The notes beneath the pieces were generated by a model, which searched no databases, was not told the DNA's origin, and was given only the letters and a program-made list of their open reading frames with translations. From positions 1 to 64,000 of the forward strand of contig JAFDYB010000023.1 in NCBI GenBank assembly GCA_018267655.1: a stretch of 64,000 bases of DNA. Direction: 5' to 3'. A program made the translations under genes and the position numbers. Of this stretch, positions 35,294-44,490 are shown one piece after another; the stretch's first letter is position 1, and every line of letters starts with the position of its first letter. This DNA is from Bacteroidota bacterium (GTDB taxonomy: Bacteria > Bacteroidota > Bacteroidia > B-17B0 > Aurantibacillaceae).

Positions 35294-35435
35294 AGAAAAA
35301 CTGGCATAGAGAACTTGGGGTTAAAAGAGCTAAAATTTACGCAAACTGTTTAATTTCTATGAAAGATTTTAACTTTCTGATTTTGTTAAAATCCTCGATA
35401 AAGTTCGATAATTTCAACCTATAGGGTACTAATGT

Positions 35436-35476
35436 AAAAGGCTGAAACTTTGATTTAACAATAATTTCAGCCTTTT
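35436..35476 (-). terminator. Intrinsic terminator of the TlpA/SCO operon
   Basis: A 12-bp stem pairs AAAAGGCTGAAA with TTTCAGCCTTTT around a 17-base loop. Read on the minus strand it lies 28 bases after the stop of the TlpA-like gene and is A-rich before and T-rich after the stem. It could also act in the other direction. Confidence 0.7.
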
Positions 35477-35503
35477 GTTTATTCTTCTTTTAAAGCATTG
35501 AAA

Positions 35504-35986
35504 TTATTTTTTCTTCAGTTCTAGTAAATACTCTTCAATCTCTTTTACAGTAGTAGAGCCTTCCATAAAGAGTTCTTTTTGTTTGTTTTTATAATAGGTT
35601 GCCGGAATAGCGCCCGTCCATTCTTGCGCAATTTTATTAATATAATCGTTTCCATTTATTTCATCTAGCAAAATAACAGTGTTTTTTATATTATTTTTTT
35701 TAAGAAAGGGGTTTACTTTTTTTTCTATATTTTCTTTAAAATCTAAACAAATCAGTAACACTTTAGTTCTTACTTTTTTTAGGGCAGTAATACTGTCAAA
35801 GGCAGGTAATTCTTTAACACAAGGCTTGCACCAAGTAGCCCAAAAATTAACAATGTATGTTGTATCGGTATTTTTAAGACGATTAAGCAGGTCGTTAATT
35901 TTATAAACGCCGCTTACTTTTTGGGAAAATAAACTACTGCACGAAAAACAAAATACAGAAATTAAGATGATTTTTTTAAGGTTCAT
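35504..35986 (-). CDS. TlpA/ResA-like thioredoxin-fold protein
   Basis: A 160-residue protein with a signal peptide (about 1-21). It has a thioredoxin fold with the redox motif WCKPC in NFWATWCKPCVKELP (about residues 47-62), and a later cis-Pro region (TGAIPATYY). It works in the periplasm, reducing or transferring disulfides, typically for cytochrome c or Cu-centre maturation. It overlaps the SCO gene by 11 bases, so the two are co-translated, which supports a role in copper/oxidase assembly. Confidence 0.85.
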   Translation of the reverse strand: MNLKKIILISVFCFSCSSLFSQKVSGVYKINDLLNRLKNTDTTYIVNFWATWCKPCVKELPAFDSITALKKVRTKVLLICLDFKENIEKKVNPFLKKNNIKNTVILLDEINGNDYINKIAQEWTGAIPATYYKNKQKELFMEGSTTVKEIEEYLLELKKK

Positions 35987-36626
35987 ATTCTTTGTATAAT
36001 AAATTTATTTCTTTAATTAGTCTATCAATTTCGAGGCTATCTGTACCATCATAAAACCCTCTAATGTATAAATTTTTATCTAGCAGCGCAAAGTTTTGAG
36101 TATGAACAAAATCATCTTCATCGCCATTTCCCAAAGTGTTGTCTAATAAGTAACTTTTGCGAGCCATATTATATAAATCAACTTTTTTACCGGTTAAAAA
36201 CATCCAATTTTTTGTGTTTGCATTACGTTCTTTTGCATAATTTAAAAGTTGAGGTACAGAGTCAAATTCCGGGTCAACTGTATGTGAAAGAATTAAGAAG
36301 TCTTTTTTGGTTTTGTAAACATTATAAACTTTGCTGAGGTTATTGTTCATAATTGGGCAAATTGTTTTGCAGGTTGTGAAAAAAAACTCAACAACAACTA
36401 TTTTTTCTTTTATGTTGTTTTTAGTGATGACTTGATTATCTTGATTAACAAAAGAAAAATTGTTAATTTGATGTTTTACAGAGTCAGTTGCTTGTTTTTT
36501 ATTTTTTGGACCAAAGTAGGGGAGCGTTGCTAAAGCTTTTTTATTTTTAACATTATAAGCATAGGCGGCAATAAAAATTGCAGGTAATAGTAGTAACAGC
36601 CAATAAAATTTATTTTTGTTGCTCAT
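35976..36626 (-). CDS. SCO1/SenC-family copper chaperone
   Basis: A 216-residue protein with an N-terminal membrane anchor (about 8-24) and a SCO/thioredoxin-like domain. The copper ligands are visible: Cys-x3-Cys in TTCKTICP (about 86-92) and a His further on (in either SHTVDPE or DFVHTQNF). SCO proteins deliver or reduce copper for the CuA site of cytochrome oxidase. It is first in a two-gene operon with the TlpA-like gene. Confidence 0.9.
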   Translation of the reverse strand: MSNKNKFYWLLLLLPAIFIAAYAYNVKNKKALATLPYFGPKNKKQATDSVKHQINNFSFVNQDNQVITKNNIKEKIVVVEFFFTTCKTICPIMNNNLSKVYNVYKTKKDFLILSHTVDPEFDSVPQLLNYAKERNANTKNWMFLTGKKVDLYNMARKSYLLDNTLGNGDEDDFVHTQNFALLDKNLYIRGFYDGTDSLEIDRLIKEINLLYKEYEP

Positions 36627-36645
36627 TAAGCTTAAAAATCTTTAG

Positions 36646-36653
36646 CAAAAGTA
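36646..36653 (-). promoter_or_regulatory. -7 element (TACTTTTG) of the SCO operon
   Basis: A full TAnnTTTG match on the minus strand, giving a leader of about 14 nt to the ATG at 36626. No TTG is seen at -33. Confidence 0.4.
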
Positions 36654-36718
36654 ATAATAAGTAATGGTAAAAATTAAAAATAAATTAAGGATAAAGCACA
36701 ATAATATTTAAAGCTTAT

Positions 36719-38623
36719 TTAAGAAGGAGATTTAAATTTGTTTTTTACGGCGCTAAGTTTAAATTTTATTTTTTGACCTTTAATCATCAATTTTATCCCA
36801 CCTCTTTTTACAGATAAAATTGCTTTTTTGTTTAAATGCTCTTCAATATCGAACTTGTAGCTTGTAATTAAATTTGAATGAGAAATTAATCCAACAATAT
36901 TTTGATGATCTTGCGAAATAACAATAAGAACTTCTGTGGTTTCTTTAGCCATTAATTCAGCAGCTGATTTTAAGCTGTCTGCGGCATCTATAAAATTGTT
37001 TTTGGGGTATATTATATTAATTAATTTTTCGTTTTGTGGTGTTAGTTTATTATACAATTGGTGTAAACTTATTACGCCTTGAAACTCTCCTTCGGTATTT
37101 GAGACCACATAAAAATCAGCTTTATTTTCTATGTCTGAGTTAAGCCAATTTACAGTATCTTCAACTGTTTCGTTGGAGTTAAGTATAATTGAACAATTGT
37201 CCATCATTTGCGAAACGGTTACTTTTTCTAAAATATCAGGCTCGTATGAGTCGGGAGTTTTTATGCCTCTTCTTGCAATTTTTTCGGTCATAATAGTATT
37301 TTCCATTATAAAAAAAGAAACTAAGAATGAAGTACTGCAGGTTGCTAATAATGGTAATAGAGCACTCGTTTGCCCTGTAGTTTCTAAGGCAAAAACTATT
37401 GAAGTAATAAAGGCTCTTGAAGCGCCTGCAAACATGGCAGCCATGCCCACTAAAGCTGCTAACGAAAGGTTTAATCCTAAATTAGGAAAAAGGTAAATAA
37501 AAAATGTGCCAATAATAATTCCAACAGCTCCTCCAATAGTTAGTAATGGTGCTAAGGTACCGCCTGATGTACCACTTCCTAGCGCAATTGCCCAAGATAT
37601 AAATTTTAGCAAACAAAGTGATATTACCATTTGAAAAGTAAAGTTCCCTGCTAATAGGTTTGCAATATTATCGTAGCCAACCCCTAAGGTTTTAGGTTCA
37701 AAATAACCTACTATTCCAACAGCAACCCCTCCTATTGCCGGCCACCACATCCAATGTATCGGTAGTTTTTCAAAAGCATCTTCAATTAAATAAACAAGTT
37801 TTGTTGCGCCTACGGATATAAAGCCTATAATTATTCCCATTAGGCTATATGCAATTAGCTCTATGTTGTTAGTGATTTGTATAATGTGATCAATTGCAAA
37901 TACAGGTTTATGTCCAAACAAAAAGTGATGTCCGGCAGCTCCTGTAATGCAAGCAAAGGCTACGGGAATAATTGAGCGCGGCGAAAACTCGAAAAGTAAA
38001 AGTTCAATGGCCAAAAAAATTGCGGCAATGGGGCTTCCAAAAATTGCCGACATTCCAGCTGTTGCGCCGGCAGCAAGTATAATTTTTCGCTCGTGATGCG
38101 AAATTTTTAATAATTGGCCTAAGGTTGAACCAAGTGCTCCACCGGTTGCAATAATTGGGCCTTCAGCACCAAATGGGCCGCCAGTACCAATTGAAATTGC
38201 TGAGGATAATGGTTTTAAATAGGTTATTGTAGGTTTTATTTTACTTTGATTAGTTAATATTTGTTCCATTGCTTCGGGTATGCCGTGCCCACGTATTGCT
38301 TTTGAACCGTATAAAGCCATTAGCCCTACTATTAGCCCGCCAATTATTGGTACCACCACTACCCACCAGCCTAAATTATTAGTTTCGGGGCTTGCATTTG
38401 TAATTGAAAATTTACCGTAAAATGAAATATTTACAATTAAGTCAATTAAATAAATTAAGATTTTAGCAATTAAACTAATGGCTATGGCAACTATTACTGC
38501 AATAAACGAAATAAATAAAATTCGCCTTTTATTAGAAAGCGATTTTGTTGTTATGTTCTCTGAGTCAAGCGTTGCTTTAAGTGATACAGAAATAGGAATG
38601 TTTCCCGGCTTAGTTGTTTCCAT
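36719..38623 (-). CDS. ClC-type chloride channel/antiporter with CBS domains
   Basis: A 634-residue protein. The ClC core (about 30-450) has many membrane helices and the selectivity-filter signatures RGHGIPEA, PFGAEGP (its Glu is the gating residue) and GSGTSGGTLAP. Two CBS domains follow (about 465-590), which usually sense adenine nucleotides, then a basic tail. It moves chloride, possibly in exchange for protons, across the inner membrane. It is monocistronic with its own promoter. Confidence 0.93.
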   Translation of the reverse strand: METTKPGNIPISVSLKATLDSENITTKSLSNKRRILFISFIAVIVAIAISLIAKILIYLIDLIVNISFYGKFSITNASPETNNLGWWVVVVPIIGGLIVGLMALYGSKAIRGHGIPEAMEQILTNQSKIKPTITYLKPLSSAISIGTGGPFGAEGPIIATGGALGSTLGQLLKISHHERKIILAAGATAGMSAIFGSPIAAIFLAIELLLFEFSPRSIIPVAFACITGAAGHHFLFGHKPVFAIDHIIQITNNIELIAYSLMGIIIGFISVGATKLVYLIEDAFEKLPIHWMWWPAIGGVAVGIVGYFEPKTLGVGYDNIANLLAGNFTFQMVISLCLLKFISWAIALGSGTSGGTLAPLLTIGGAVGIIIGTFFIYLFPNLGLNLSLAALVGMAAMFAGASRAFITSIVFALETTGQTSALLPLLATCSTSFLVSFFIMENTIMTEKIARRGIKTPDSYEPDILEKVTVSQMMDNCSIILNSNETVEDTVNWLNSDIENKADFYVVSNTEGEFQGVISLHQLYNKLTPQNEKLINIIYPKNNFIDAADSLKSAAELMAKETTEVLIVISQDHQNIVGLISHSNLITSYKFDIEEHLNKKAILSVKRGGIKLMIKGQKIKFKLSAVKNKFKSPS

Positions 38624-38673
38624 TTTAATTGAGATAAATAAAAAATAAGTATGGGGCGTTTTTTTCTACTCTA

Positions 38674-38681
38674 CAAAAATA
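38674..38681 (-). promoter_or_regulatory. -7 element (TATTTTTG) of the ClC gene
   Basis: Matches TAnnTTTG on the minus strand. A TTG at 38706-38708 lies 24 bp upstream, slightly far. The leader would be about 45 nt. Confidence 0.4.
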
Positions 38682-38712
38682 ACTAAGACTTATAAATAAT
38701 AAAAGCAATAAA

Positions 38713-39288
38713 TTATTTTGATTTTAGCGCGTTTATATTAAAACCTAAACCGGCAGATAGCCGTATGTCTGAAATATTTTGATGCACATCATAATTGTGC
38801 TCACCCAGTGTTAAGCGTGATTGCACAAAAAAATGAAAGAACCGACTAACGTAAAAATTATACCCTGCAATTGTTGATATAACCGGACTAAGCCCAACGC
38901 TTGAAATATGATTGCTTGTTAAATTTTCAGAAACTTTTGAAATTGCCACCCCTTGTTGTAAGCTTAAATAAAAATCATTATTTCCTTTTGTAAAATGATA
39001 AGAGAAGCCATAAAATAGGTTATGCATAAAGGCTAACGATGGGTTTTGCGTTTGACTTCCTAAAAAATAAAAACCATCGCCACATACCGAAATTTTTTTT
39101 GAAAGATACACCTCTAAATTGCCATGTAAATAAAAATAAGCGTTGTTTGAAGACAACATTTTTGAAGGACTAATGGTTGACATTACCCTAATTAAACCAG
39201 GTCTAATAACTTCTGTAGATTGCGAGTTAATGCTGCTAGCAATAAATAGTAATAAGAGTAAAAAATAATATTGTTTTATTTTTTCCAT
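38713..39288 (-). CDS. Outer-membrane beta-barrel protein
   Basis: A 191-residue protein with a signal peptide (about 1-22, ending INSQ). The rest is a run of alternating strands with aromatic girdles, ending with a strand of the type IRLSAGLGFNINAL. No family is named with confidence. It overlaps the upstream barrel gene by 13 bases, so the pair is co-translated. A small eight-stranded barrel of the OmpA/OmpW size class is likely. Confidence 0.7.
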   Translation of the reverse strand: MEKIKQYYFLLLLLFIASSINSQSTEVIRPGLIRVMSTISPSKMLSSNNAYFYLHGNLEVYLSKKISVCGDGFYFLGSQTQNPSLAFMHNLFYGFSYHFTKGNNDFYLSLQQGVAISKVSENLTSNHISSVGLSPVISTIAGYNFYVSRFFHFFVQSRLTLGEHNYDVHQNISDIRLSAGLGFNINALKSK

Positions 39289-39911
39289 AAGTGACCAATT
39301 TTATAATTAAAACTTATTGTTGATAGCAAATGCCCTTGCAAAGCCGATTCATTTTTTTTTGTAATAATTACCGGGTTAAGGTCTGTATCAGCGCTTAGGC
39401 TTTCGGTAAAGTGAATCATGTATTGGCAAGTTAAAGATATGTCAAATTTGGGCGTTAAGTTTATGTGAGTAGCAATACCGGCTTGTACTGCCGAACCCCA
39501 TCTATTTTTTGAATTTGAATTATTTGAAATGTCAGTCATTTTATTGTAATCAAAACAGTGTCCAGCAACTATGTAGGGTTGAAAAAGTTTTTTAAAACCC
39601 GGATTAGCAAACGGATAGTACATTACAGACCAGCCAATGTGCATATATTCGCTGCGTACTTTATTGTTTACATTAATAGCAATATAATCAGCAAACCACT
39701 CGGTATTAACGTGTTCGCCTGCCTGAATTCTAAATTGCCCACCCGTTCCAATGCCACTTCCCTCATCGCCAAAAGAGCTGAAAGTGCTTCTTGCCCCTAA
39801 AGAAAAGTAACCCGAACTATTTGCATTTTCGCTGTTAGTTTGTTGCGAAAAACTAAAATTAGTAAGAATTAAAGAACTTAAAAAAGAGAAAAATAATTTA
39901 TTACATTTCAT
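39276..39911 (-). CDS. Outer-membrane beta-barrel protein (PorT/OmpA-like size class)
   Basis: A 211-residue protein with a signal peptide (about 1-22, ending FSFSQ). An eight-stranded-barrel pattern follows: GYFSLGARSTFSSFGDEG, then VEWFADYIAINVN-type strands, ending TISFNYKIGHLW. It is first of a two-gene operon with the barrel at 38713. Function unknown. Confidence 0.7.
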   Translation of the reverse strand: MKCNKLFFSFLSSLILTNFSFSQQTNSENANSSGYFSLGARSTFSSFGDEGSGIGTGGQFRIQAGEHVNTEWFADYIAINVNNKVRSEYMHIGWSVMYYPFANPGFKKLFQPYIVAGHCFDYNKMTDISNNSNSKNRWGSAVQAGIATHINLTPKFDISLTCQYMIHFTESLSADTDLNPVIITKKNESALQGHLLSTISFNYKIGHLWKK

Positions 39912-40067
39912 AATTTATTAGCTCAAATATGCGATTAATATTAAATGAGATATGAAGATAACGCTTTTTTAACAAAAACAAATATGCTTGGCATAAGCTG
40001 TAAATTTTCACAACTGTAGTACTATTATAAAAATAGATTTAAATTGGTAAAAGAAATTTAAATTAAA

Positions 40068-40292
40068 CTATTCTTTTTGCTTAGGGCGCCACATAATTGA
40101 TACAAGTACAATGCTAAAACCAATTAAACAAACTAATGGCGCCAGCGTTATACGTTGAAAATCAAAAATAGCAGGATTGTAAATATTAGGATCACTGCTT
40201 CCGCCACCAATCATAAGCAAATAACCTAAGCCAATCATAAGTATTCCGGCTATTAAAATGTAATAATTCTTTTTTGTAAAAGTTGTGTTCAT
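40068..40292 (-). CDS. DUF3098 membrane protein
   Basis: 74 residues from the ATG at 40292. The longer frame starts at TTG 40301, but a -7 promoter element covers that codon. It has two transmembrane helices (about 12-30 and 50-68) joined by a loop with the family's IYNPAIFDFQRITLAPLV sequence, then a short basic tail. DUF3098 is a Bacteroidota family often found near cell-division/lipid genes; its role is unknown. The transcript is probably leaderless. Confidence 0.85.
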   Translation of the reverse strand: MNTTFTKKNYYILIAGILMIGLGYLLMIGGGSSDPNIYNPAIFDFQRITLAPLVCLIGFSIVLVSIMWRPKQKE

Positions 40293-40298
40293 TGCATA

Positions 40299-40306
40299 CA
40301 AATATA
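40299..40306 (-). promoter_or_regulatory. -7 element (TATATTTG) at the DUF3098 start
   Basis: A full TAnnTTTG match on the minus strand. Its expected transcription start falls at 40292-40293, exactly on the ATG. Confidence 0.5.
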
Positions 40307-40376
40307 GTGAACTAAGTAATAAAAAGTAATATTAAAAGTCGTTAATTTTTTGTAACATTGCTTTTTAAATTAAAAC

Positions 40377-41465
40377 ATGACAAAAATAGCTTTAATTACA
40401 GGGGTAACGGGGCAAGATGGTGCTTATTTATCAGAACTTTTACTTTCTAAAGGGTATGTTGTGCATGGTATAAAACGCCGCAGCAGTCTATTTAACACAG
40501 ATAGAATAGATCATTTGTATCAAGATCAGCATGAAAAACATATTAACTTTAAGTTACATTATGGTGATTTAACAGATAGCACCAATTTAATTAGAATAAT
40601 TCAAGAAGTTCAACCCGACGAAATTTATAACTTGGCGGCACAAAGCCATGTTAAGGTTAGCTTTGAAACACCTGAATACACAGCAAATTCTGACGCTATT
40701 GGAACATTAAGAATTTTAGAAGCTATCAGAATTTTAAAATTAGAAAAAAAAACTAAGTTTTATCAAGCCTCAACAAGTGAGTTATATGGCTTAGTTCAAG
40801 AAATACCTCAAAAAGAAACAACACCTTTTTACCCTCGCAGTCCTTATGGTGTAGCAAAACTGTATGCGTATTGGATTACAAAAAACTACCGCGAAAGTTA
40901 TAATATTTTTGCATGCAATGGTATTTTATTTAACCACGAAAGCCCGGTTAGAGGCGAAACTTTTGTAACTCGAAAAATTACGCGTGCTGCCGCTAAAATC
41001 AGTTTAGGTATGCAAGAAAAACTATTTATGGGAAACATAGATTCTGAGCGCGATTGGGGGCATGCAAAAGATTATGTAGAGGGTATGTGGAAAATGTTAC
41101 AACAAGATACTGCCGATGACTATGTATTAGCAACAGGTGTAAAAATTTCTGTACGAGAGTTTATAAATATGTCGTTTAACGAAGTTGGCATTACTTTAAA
41201 GTGGGAAGGAAGTGCTGAAAACGAAAAAGGAATAGATGCTAAAACAGGAAAAATTATTGTTGAAATAGATAAAAAATATTATCGCCCTGCGGAAGTTGAT
41301 TTATTAGTTGGAGATGCTACTAAAGCAAATACTAAATTAAATTGGAAACCTCGTTATACAGTTAAAGATTTATGCAAAGAAATGGTAGCATCAGATTTAG
41401 AATTGTTTAAACGTGATAAATACTTGCTTGAGGGTGGGCATAAAATATTAAATTACAAAGAGTAG
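40377..41465 (+). CDS. gmd: GDP-mannose 4,6-dehydratase
   Basis: A 362-residue extended SDR enzyme converting GDP-D-mannose to GDP-4-keto-6-deoxy-D-mannose. It has the NADP-binding [10 protein letters not shown] motif (about 8-17), STSELYG with the catalytic Ser/Thr-Glu, [11 protein letters not shown] carrying the YxxxK pair, and [15 protein letters not shown] substrate-binding residues. It is followed 19 bp later by the fcl gene, the next pathway step, so the pair makes GDP-L-fucose for surface glycans or glycosylation of exported proteins. Confidence 0.97.
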   Translation: MTKIALITGVTGQDGAYLSELLLSKGYVVHGIKRRSSLFNTDRIDHLYQDQHEKHINFKLHYGDLTDSTNLIRIIQEVQPDEIYNLAAQSHVKVSFETPEYTANSDAIGTLRILEAIRILKLEKKTKFYQASTSELYGLVQEIPQKETTPFYPRSPYGVAKLYAYWITKNYRESYNIFACNGILFNHESPVRGETFVTRKITRAAAKISLGMQEKLFMGNIDSERDWGHAKDYVEGMWKMLQQDTADDYVLATGVKISVREFINMSFNEVGITLKWEGSAENEKGIDAKTGKIIVEIDKKYYRPAEVDLLVGDATKANTKLNWKPRYTVKDLCKEMVASDLELFKRDKYLLEGGHKILNYKE

Positions 41466-41484
41466 TATTTCTTTTTAAAGTAAA

Positions 41485-42426
41485 ATGAATAAAGATTCAA
41501 AAATTTACATTGCCGGTCATAATGGTATGGTTGGTTCGGCTATATTAAGAAACCTTATGCAAAAAGGTTTTTCTAATTTTATATTAAAGTCGAGCAAAGA
41601 GTTAGATTTAAGAAATACTGTTGCGGTCGAAACTTTTTTTAAGCTCGAAAAGCCTGATTATGTTTTTTTGGCGGCCGCTAAAGTTGGAGGAATACAAGCA
41701 AATAATATATACCGTGCGGAGTTTATATTTGATAATTTAATGATTCAAAACAATGTAATCCATCATGCTTATTTAAATAAGGTAAAAAAATTAATGTTTT
41801 TAGGGTCTTCGTGTATTTATCCTAAATTGGCGCCACAGCCATTAAAAGAAGAGTATTTGCTAAGCGGTTATTTAGAAGAAACCAACGAGCCTTATGCTAT
41901 TGCAAAAATTGCTGGGATAAAATTAGTAGAAAGTTATAACCGCCAATACGGAACTGATTTTATTAGCGTAATGCCAACCAATATGTATGGCCCTAATGAT
42001 AATTATAACTTAAATAACTCGCACGTATTGCCTGCATTAATCCGAAAGTTTCATGATGCTAAGGAAAATAATTTAGAGTTTGTTGAAATGTGGGGAACAG
42101 GAAAACCGCTGCGCGAATTTTTACACGCCGATGATTTAGGCGATGCTTGTGTTTATTTAATGCAAACATACTCCGGTAATAAACATGTAAACATTGGTTG
42201 TGGGGAAGATGTTAGCATTAAAGATTTGGCATTACTTATTAAAAAAATTGTTGGTTATAATGGCGATATTAAGCATGATTTAAGTAAACCCGATGGTACA
42301 CCAAGAAAATTAATGGATGTGAGCTACCTCCACAGCCTAGGCTGGAAACATAAAATTGAATTAGAAGAAGGTATTAAAATGGTTTACAAAGATTTTAAAA
42401 CAAAGCAAAATATTAAAGTTTGGTAG
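41485..42426 (+). CDS. fcl: GDP-L-fucose synthase
   Basis: A 313-residue SDR epimerase/reductase that finishes GDP-L-fucose synthesis. The motifs are [10 protein letters not shown] (NADPH binding), [13 protein letters not shown] (active-site Ser/Cys), PYAIAKIAG with YxxxK, and [11 protein letters not shown] near the C-terminal substrate domain. Length is usual for the family. It forms an operon with gmd and converges on the leftward nitrosative-stress operon. Confidence 0.97.
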   Translation: MNKDSKIYIAGHNGMVGSAILRNLMQKGFSNFILKSSKELDLRNTVAVETFFKLEKPDYVFLAAAKVGGIQANNIYRAEFIFDNLMIQNNVIHHAYLNKVKKLMFLGSSCIYPKLAPQPLKEEYLLSGYLEETNEPYAIAKIAGIKLVESYNRQYGTDFISVMPTNMYGPNDNYNLNNSHVLPALIRKFHDAKENNLEFVEMWGTGKPLREFLHADDLGDACVYLMQTYSGNKHVNIGCGEDVSIKDLALLIKKIVGYNGDIKHDLSKPDGTPRKLMDVSYLHSLGWKHKIELEEGIKMVYKDFKTKQNIKVW

Positions 42427-42453
42427 GTAGCAAGCAAAGGCTTTGACAAGAAA

Positions 42454-42873
42454 TTAGTTTACTAAAAAAGCTTTCCCAATACTTAATCCTTTATTTAAAT
42501 CGCATATTCTTTTTTCATTGCATAAAAATGTAAATTGCTCTCTAATATTTTTATATTCATTGTGTAACGGACAAGGTTTACTTTCACTACACTTACTTAA
42601 ACCTAGTGCACACTGTTTAAAAATTTCCTTGCCATCAATGGCGTAAACAATATTAACAATAGCTTGATTTGATTGTTTTTCTGTAATATAAAACCCCCCG
42701 TTGGGGCCTTTCGAACTATTTATTATTTTTTCTTTAACTAGCTTTTGAAGTAGCTTTCCAACGGTATGTTCATTTTCATTAATGTATTTAGCTATTTCTT
42801 TTAAGCTTGTTTTTTCTTTTGTGGTAATAAAAAGAACGGATTTAATGGCGGCCTTACAAGTAATACTTAACAT
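42454..42873 (-). CDS. Rrf2-family Fe-S transcriptional regulator
   Basis: A 139-residue protein with a winged helix-turn-helix at the N-terminus (about 10-65). A cysteine cluster at about 92-106 (Cys-x6-Cys-x5-Cys-x2-His) resembles the Fe-S ligand set of IscR/NsrR-type proteins. Such regulators sense iron-sulfur status or nitric oxide. It is the last gene of the ric operon, an arrangement that suggests autoregulation through the palindrome at 47533-47556. Which signal it senses cannot be decided here. Confidence 0.85.
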   Translation of the reverse strand: MLSITCKAAIKSVLFITTKEKTSLKEIAKYINENEHTVGKLLQKLVKEKIINSSKGPNGGFYITEKQSNQAIVNIVYAIDGKEIFKQCALGLSKCSESKPCPLHNEYKNIREQFTFLCNEKRICDLNKGLSIGKAFLVN

Positions 42874-42875
42874 AT

Positions 42876-43199
42876 TTATCGTTTTAAAAATTCTTTACCT
42901 TCTTCTGAAATAAAATCGTAACTCCAGGCAGGTTCAAATGTTAAGATTAGTTCAACAGTATAATCTTTAAAATTTTCTTGCACCGTGTTTTTCACATTAC
43001 TTGTAATTGATTCTCCCATAGGGCAAAATTGAGTGGTTAAAGTCATTGTGCAATCAATTTGTTTTTTTTCTTCGTTAAACATTATTTTATAAATTAGTCC
43101 TAGGCTAACAACGTTTAATCCTATTTCGGGATCGTATACATTTTCTAAAAACCCTAATGCCATTGTGCATTTAAAATCATTGTTTGTTTCTACATCCAT
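42876..43199 (-). CDS. MIP18/PaaD-like (DUF59) metal-sulfur cluster protein
   Basis: A 107-residue protein with the DUF59 fold: ENVYDPEIGLNVVSLGLIY (about 20-38), then TTQFCPMGES with the conserved Cys, then FEPAWSYDFISEEGKEFL. These proteins help assemble or repair Fe-S clusters. It overlaps the upstream membrane-protein gene by one base and is followed after two bases by the Rrf2 gene, within the nitrosative-stress operon. Confidence 0.88.
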   Translation of the reverse strand: MDVETNNDFKCTMALGFLENVYDPEIGLNVVSLGLIYKIMFNEEKKQIDCTMTLTTQFCPMGESITSNVKNTVQENFKDYTVELILTFEPAWSYDFISEEGKEFLKR

Positions 43200-44488
43200 T
43201 ATTTTTCAGTTTTATGAAGTAAAATTTTAAAAACATTTAAGTTGTATAATAGTGCGGTTAATATTAAAATTACTGCGCCTACTTTTAAAAATAAATGTAG
43301 GGGTAAAAATAATCCTAAGCAAAAAAATAAAAATGAAATAATATATGAAAATGCCATCATTTTATAAATTTTACTACTAAATAAATCTTTAGGATTTATA
43401 GTTTTTCCTTGCGAAGCTTTGTTATGATATACTTTATTCCACACTATAAAAGGAAGTGTTTTAAATGTCATGCCTAAAATAATAGCAGTTAACCACCCAA
43501 AAAAAATCATAAATCCATAAAGTAAAACAACTTTGTTTGAACCGGTTTTAAAATACAGTGAAATAGCAATTAAAATAATGGAAATAATAATTGGAAAAAA
43601 AAGCATTAATATAGATAGGAGAGATAGTTGCATTTGTTCATCAACTTTTTTTCTAATACGTTGTATGTAAGATGCGTAAATGTGTTTTACAAATAAAAAT
43701 ATGGCTATTAAAAATAGTGCTATTGATGCTACTGTTAAAATAGAATGTAGAAATGAAAAATAAAACAATATGTAGATGATTAACGCACTATTTATTAAAA
43801 CAAATATTACCCATAGTAATTTTGAATTGTTATATTTTGAGATTAAAAACATAGGTATTAAACGAGAGCTAACGCCAATTACTAAAAGTGAAAACCAACC
43901 AATAATGCCAATGTGGGCGTGAAGTGATAAAAATTGAAGTGAGCTTTTTGATAAAATAAGGTGTGTAAAATTATAGATTAACAAAAGTCCTAGCGATACT
44001 GTAATTAAAAGCCACAAGCTAGACGTAAAGATAAATGCAGCATGAACATTTTCTTTTTTTGACTTAGAAATACTCATGCTTAGATTAATAAAAAAAAGGA
44101 GGATAGAAAATACAATTAAACTTCCTCCAATGATTGCAACAATATTTAATTCAAAAAAGTAAAATGCATAAACCAGAAGTGGTATTCCAATTGCTGCAAA
44201 TATAAAGGTTGCTTTAGCAAGTCCTTCACTGTGCAATTTGCCTTCAATTAACACCGGCACAAGTTGATGGCATGAACCAAGTATTATCATAGTAGCCCAA
44301 CCTAAAGCCATTGTATGCGTGATTGCTAATAAATGAGGTTGAAAATAATGGCCGTTAAAATCAGTACTATGTAAAAAAACAAAAATACTTGCTGTTAAAA
44401 AGGCGAGGGCTGCATAAATATAAAATGGCAAAACAACTTTATATGAAGTTGTTTTTACAGAATCGCTATTATTTTCAATGCTTGACAT
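43199..44488 (-). CDS. Heme-copper-oxidase-I-like / NnrS-like membrane protein
   Basis: A 429-residue protein with about 12 transmembrane helices. Conserved histidines lie in helices (QPHLLAITHTMALGW, GSCHQLVP and LSLHAHIGIIGW), as in short heme-copper-oxidase-subunit-I-like and NnrS-like proteins. The family is linked to NO-related metabolism, but catalytic competence is unproven and the protein is shorter than true NorB. It is in the ric/hemerythrin operon, which supports an NO-stress role. Confidence 0.72.
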   Translation of the reverse strand: MSSIENNSDSVKTTSYKVVLPFYIYAALAFLTASIFVFLHSTDFNGHYFQPHLLAITHTMALGWATMIILGSCHQLVPVLIEGKLHSEGLAKATFIFAAIGIPLLVYAFYFFELNIVAIIGGSLIVFSILLFFINLSMSISKSKKENVHAAFIFTSSLWLLITVSLGLLLIYNFTHLILSKSSLQFLSLHAHIGIIGWFSLLVIGVSSRLIPMFLISKYNNSKLLWVIFVLINSALIIYILFYFSFLHSILTVASIALFLIAIFLFVKHIYASYIQRIRKKVDEQMQLSLLSILMLFFPIIISIILIAISLYFKTGSNKVVLLYGFMIFFGWLTAIILGMTFKTLPFIVWNKVYHNKASQGKTINPKDLFSSKIYKMMAFSYIISFLFFCLGLFLPLHLFLKVGAVILILTALLYNLNVFKILLHKTEK

Positions 44489-44490
44489 TT

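Larger units (their letters stand above)
1..35300. mobile_element. Putative integrated mobile/accessory element (left end outside window)
   Basis: The region is bounded on the right by a tyrosine recombinase and its upstream dyad site. On the left part it has an operon of unrecognised small proteins and an iteron-like array. The 11-mer TTGACGGATAA occurs in the left array (2291, 2355, 2387) and again beside the recombinase (35269), which suggests one element-encoded protein binds both places. The cargo is an RHS polymorphic-toxin operon. Housekeeping genes begin immediately to the right. No tRNA or direct-repeat attachment site was found, so the boundaries are inferred and the right edge is approximate (35.3-35.5 kb). 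Confidence 0.55.
35067..35503. other. Intergenic region at the element's right edge
   Basis: About 437 gene-free bases. They hold the recombinase promoter (35088-35095), a double-dyad site (35260-35293) and the terminator of the chromosomal operon (35436-35476). The remainder shows no tRNA, open frame or clear direct repeat. The chromosome-element junction is probably here. Confidence 0.6.

Noticed and set aside
35067-35503. tRNA or tmRNA attachment gene at the element edge
   Set aside because: I looked for an acceptor/T-arm pattern on both strands and saw none; the site, if any, is not a tRNA here.
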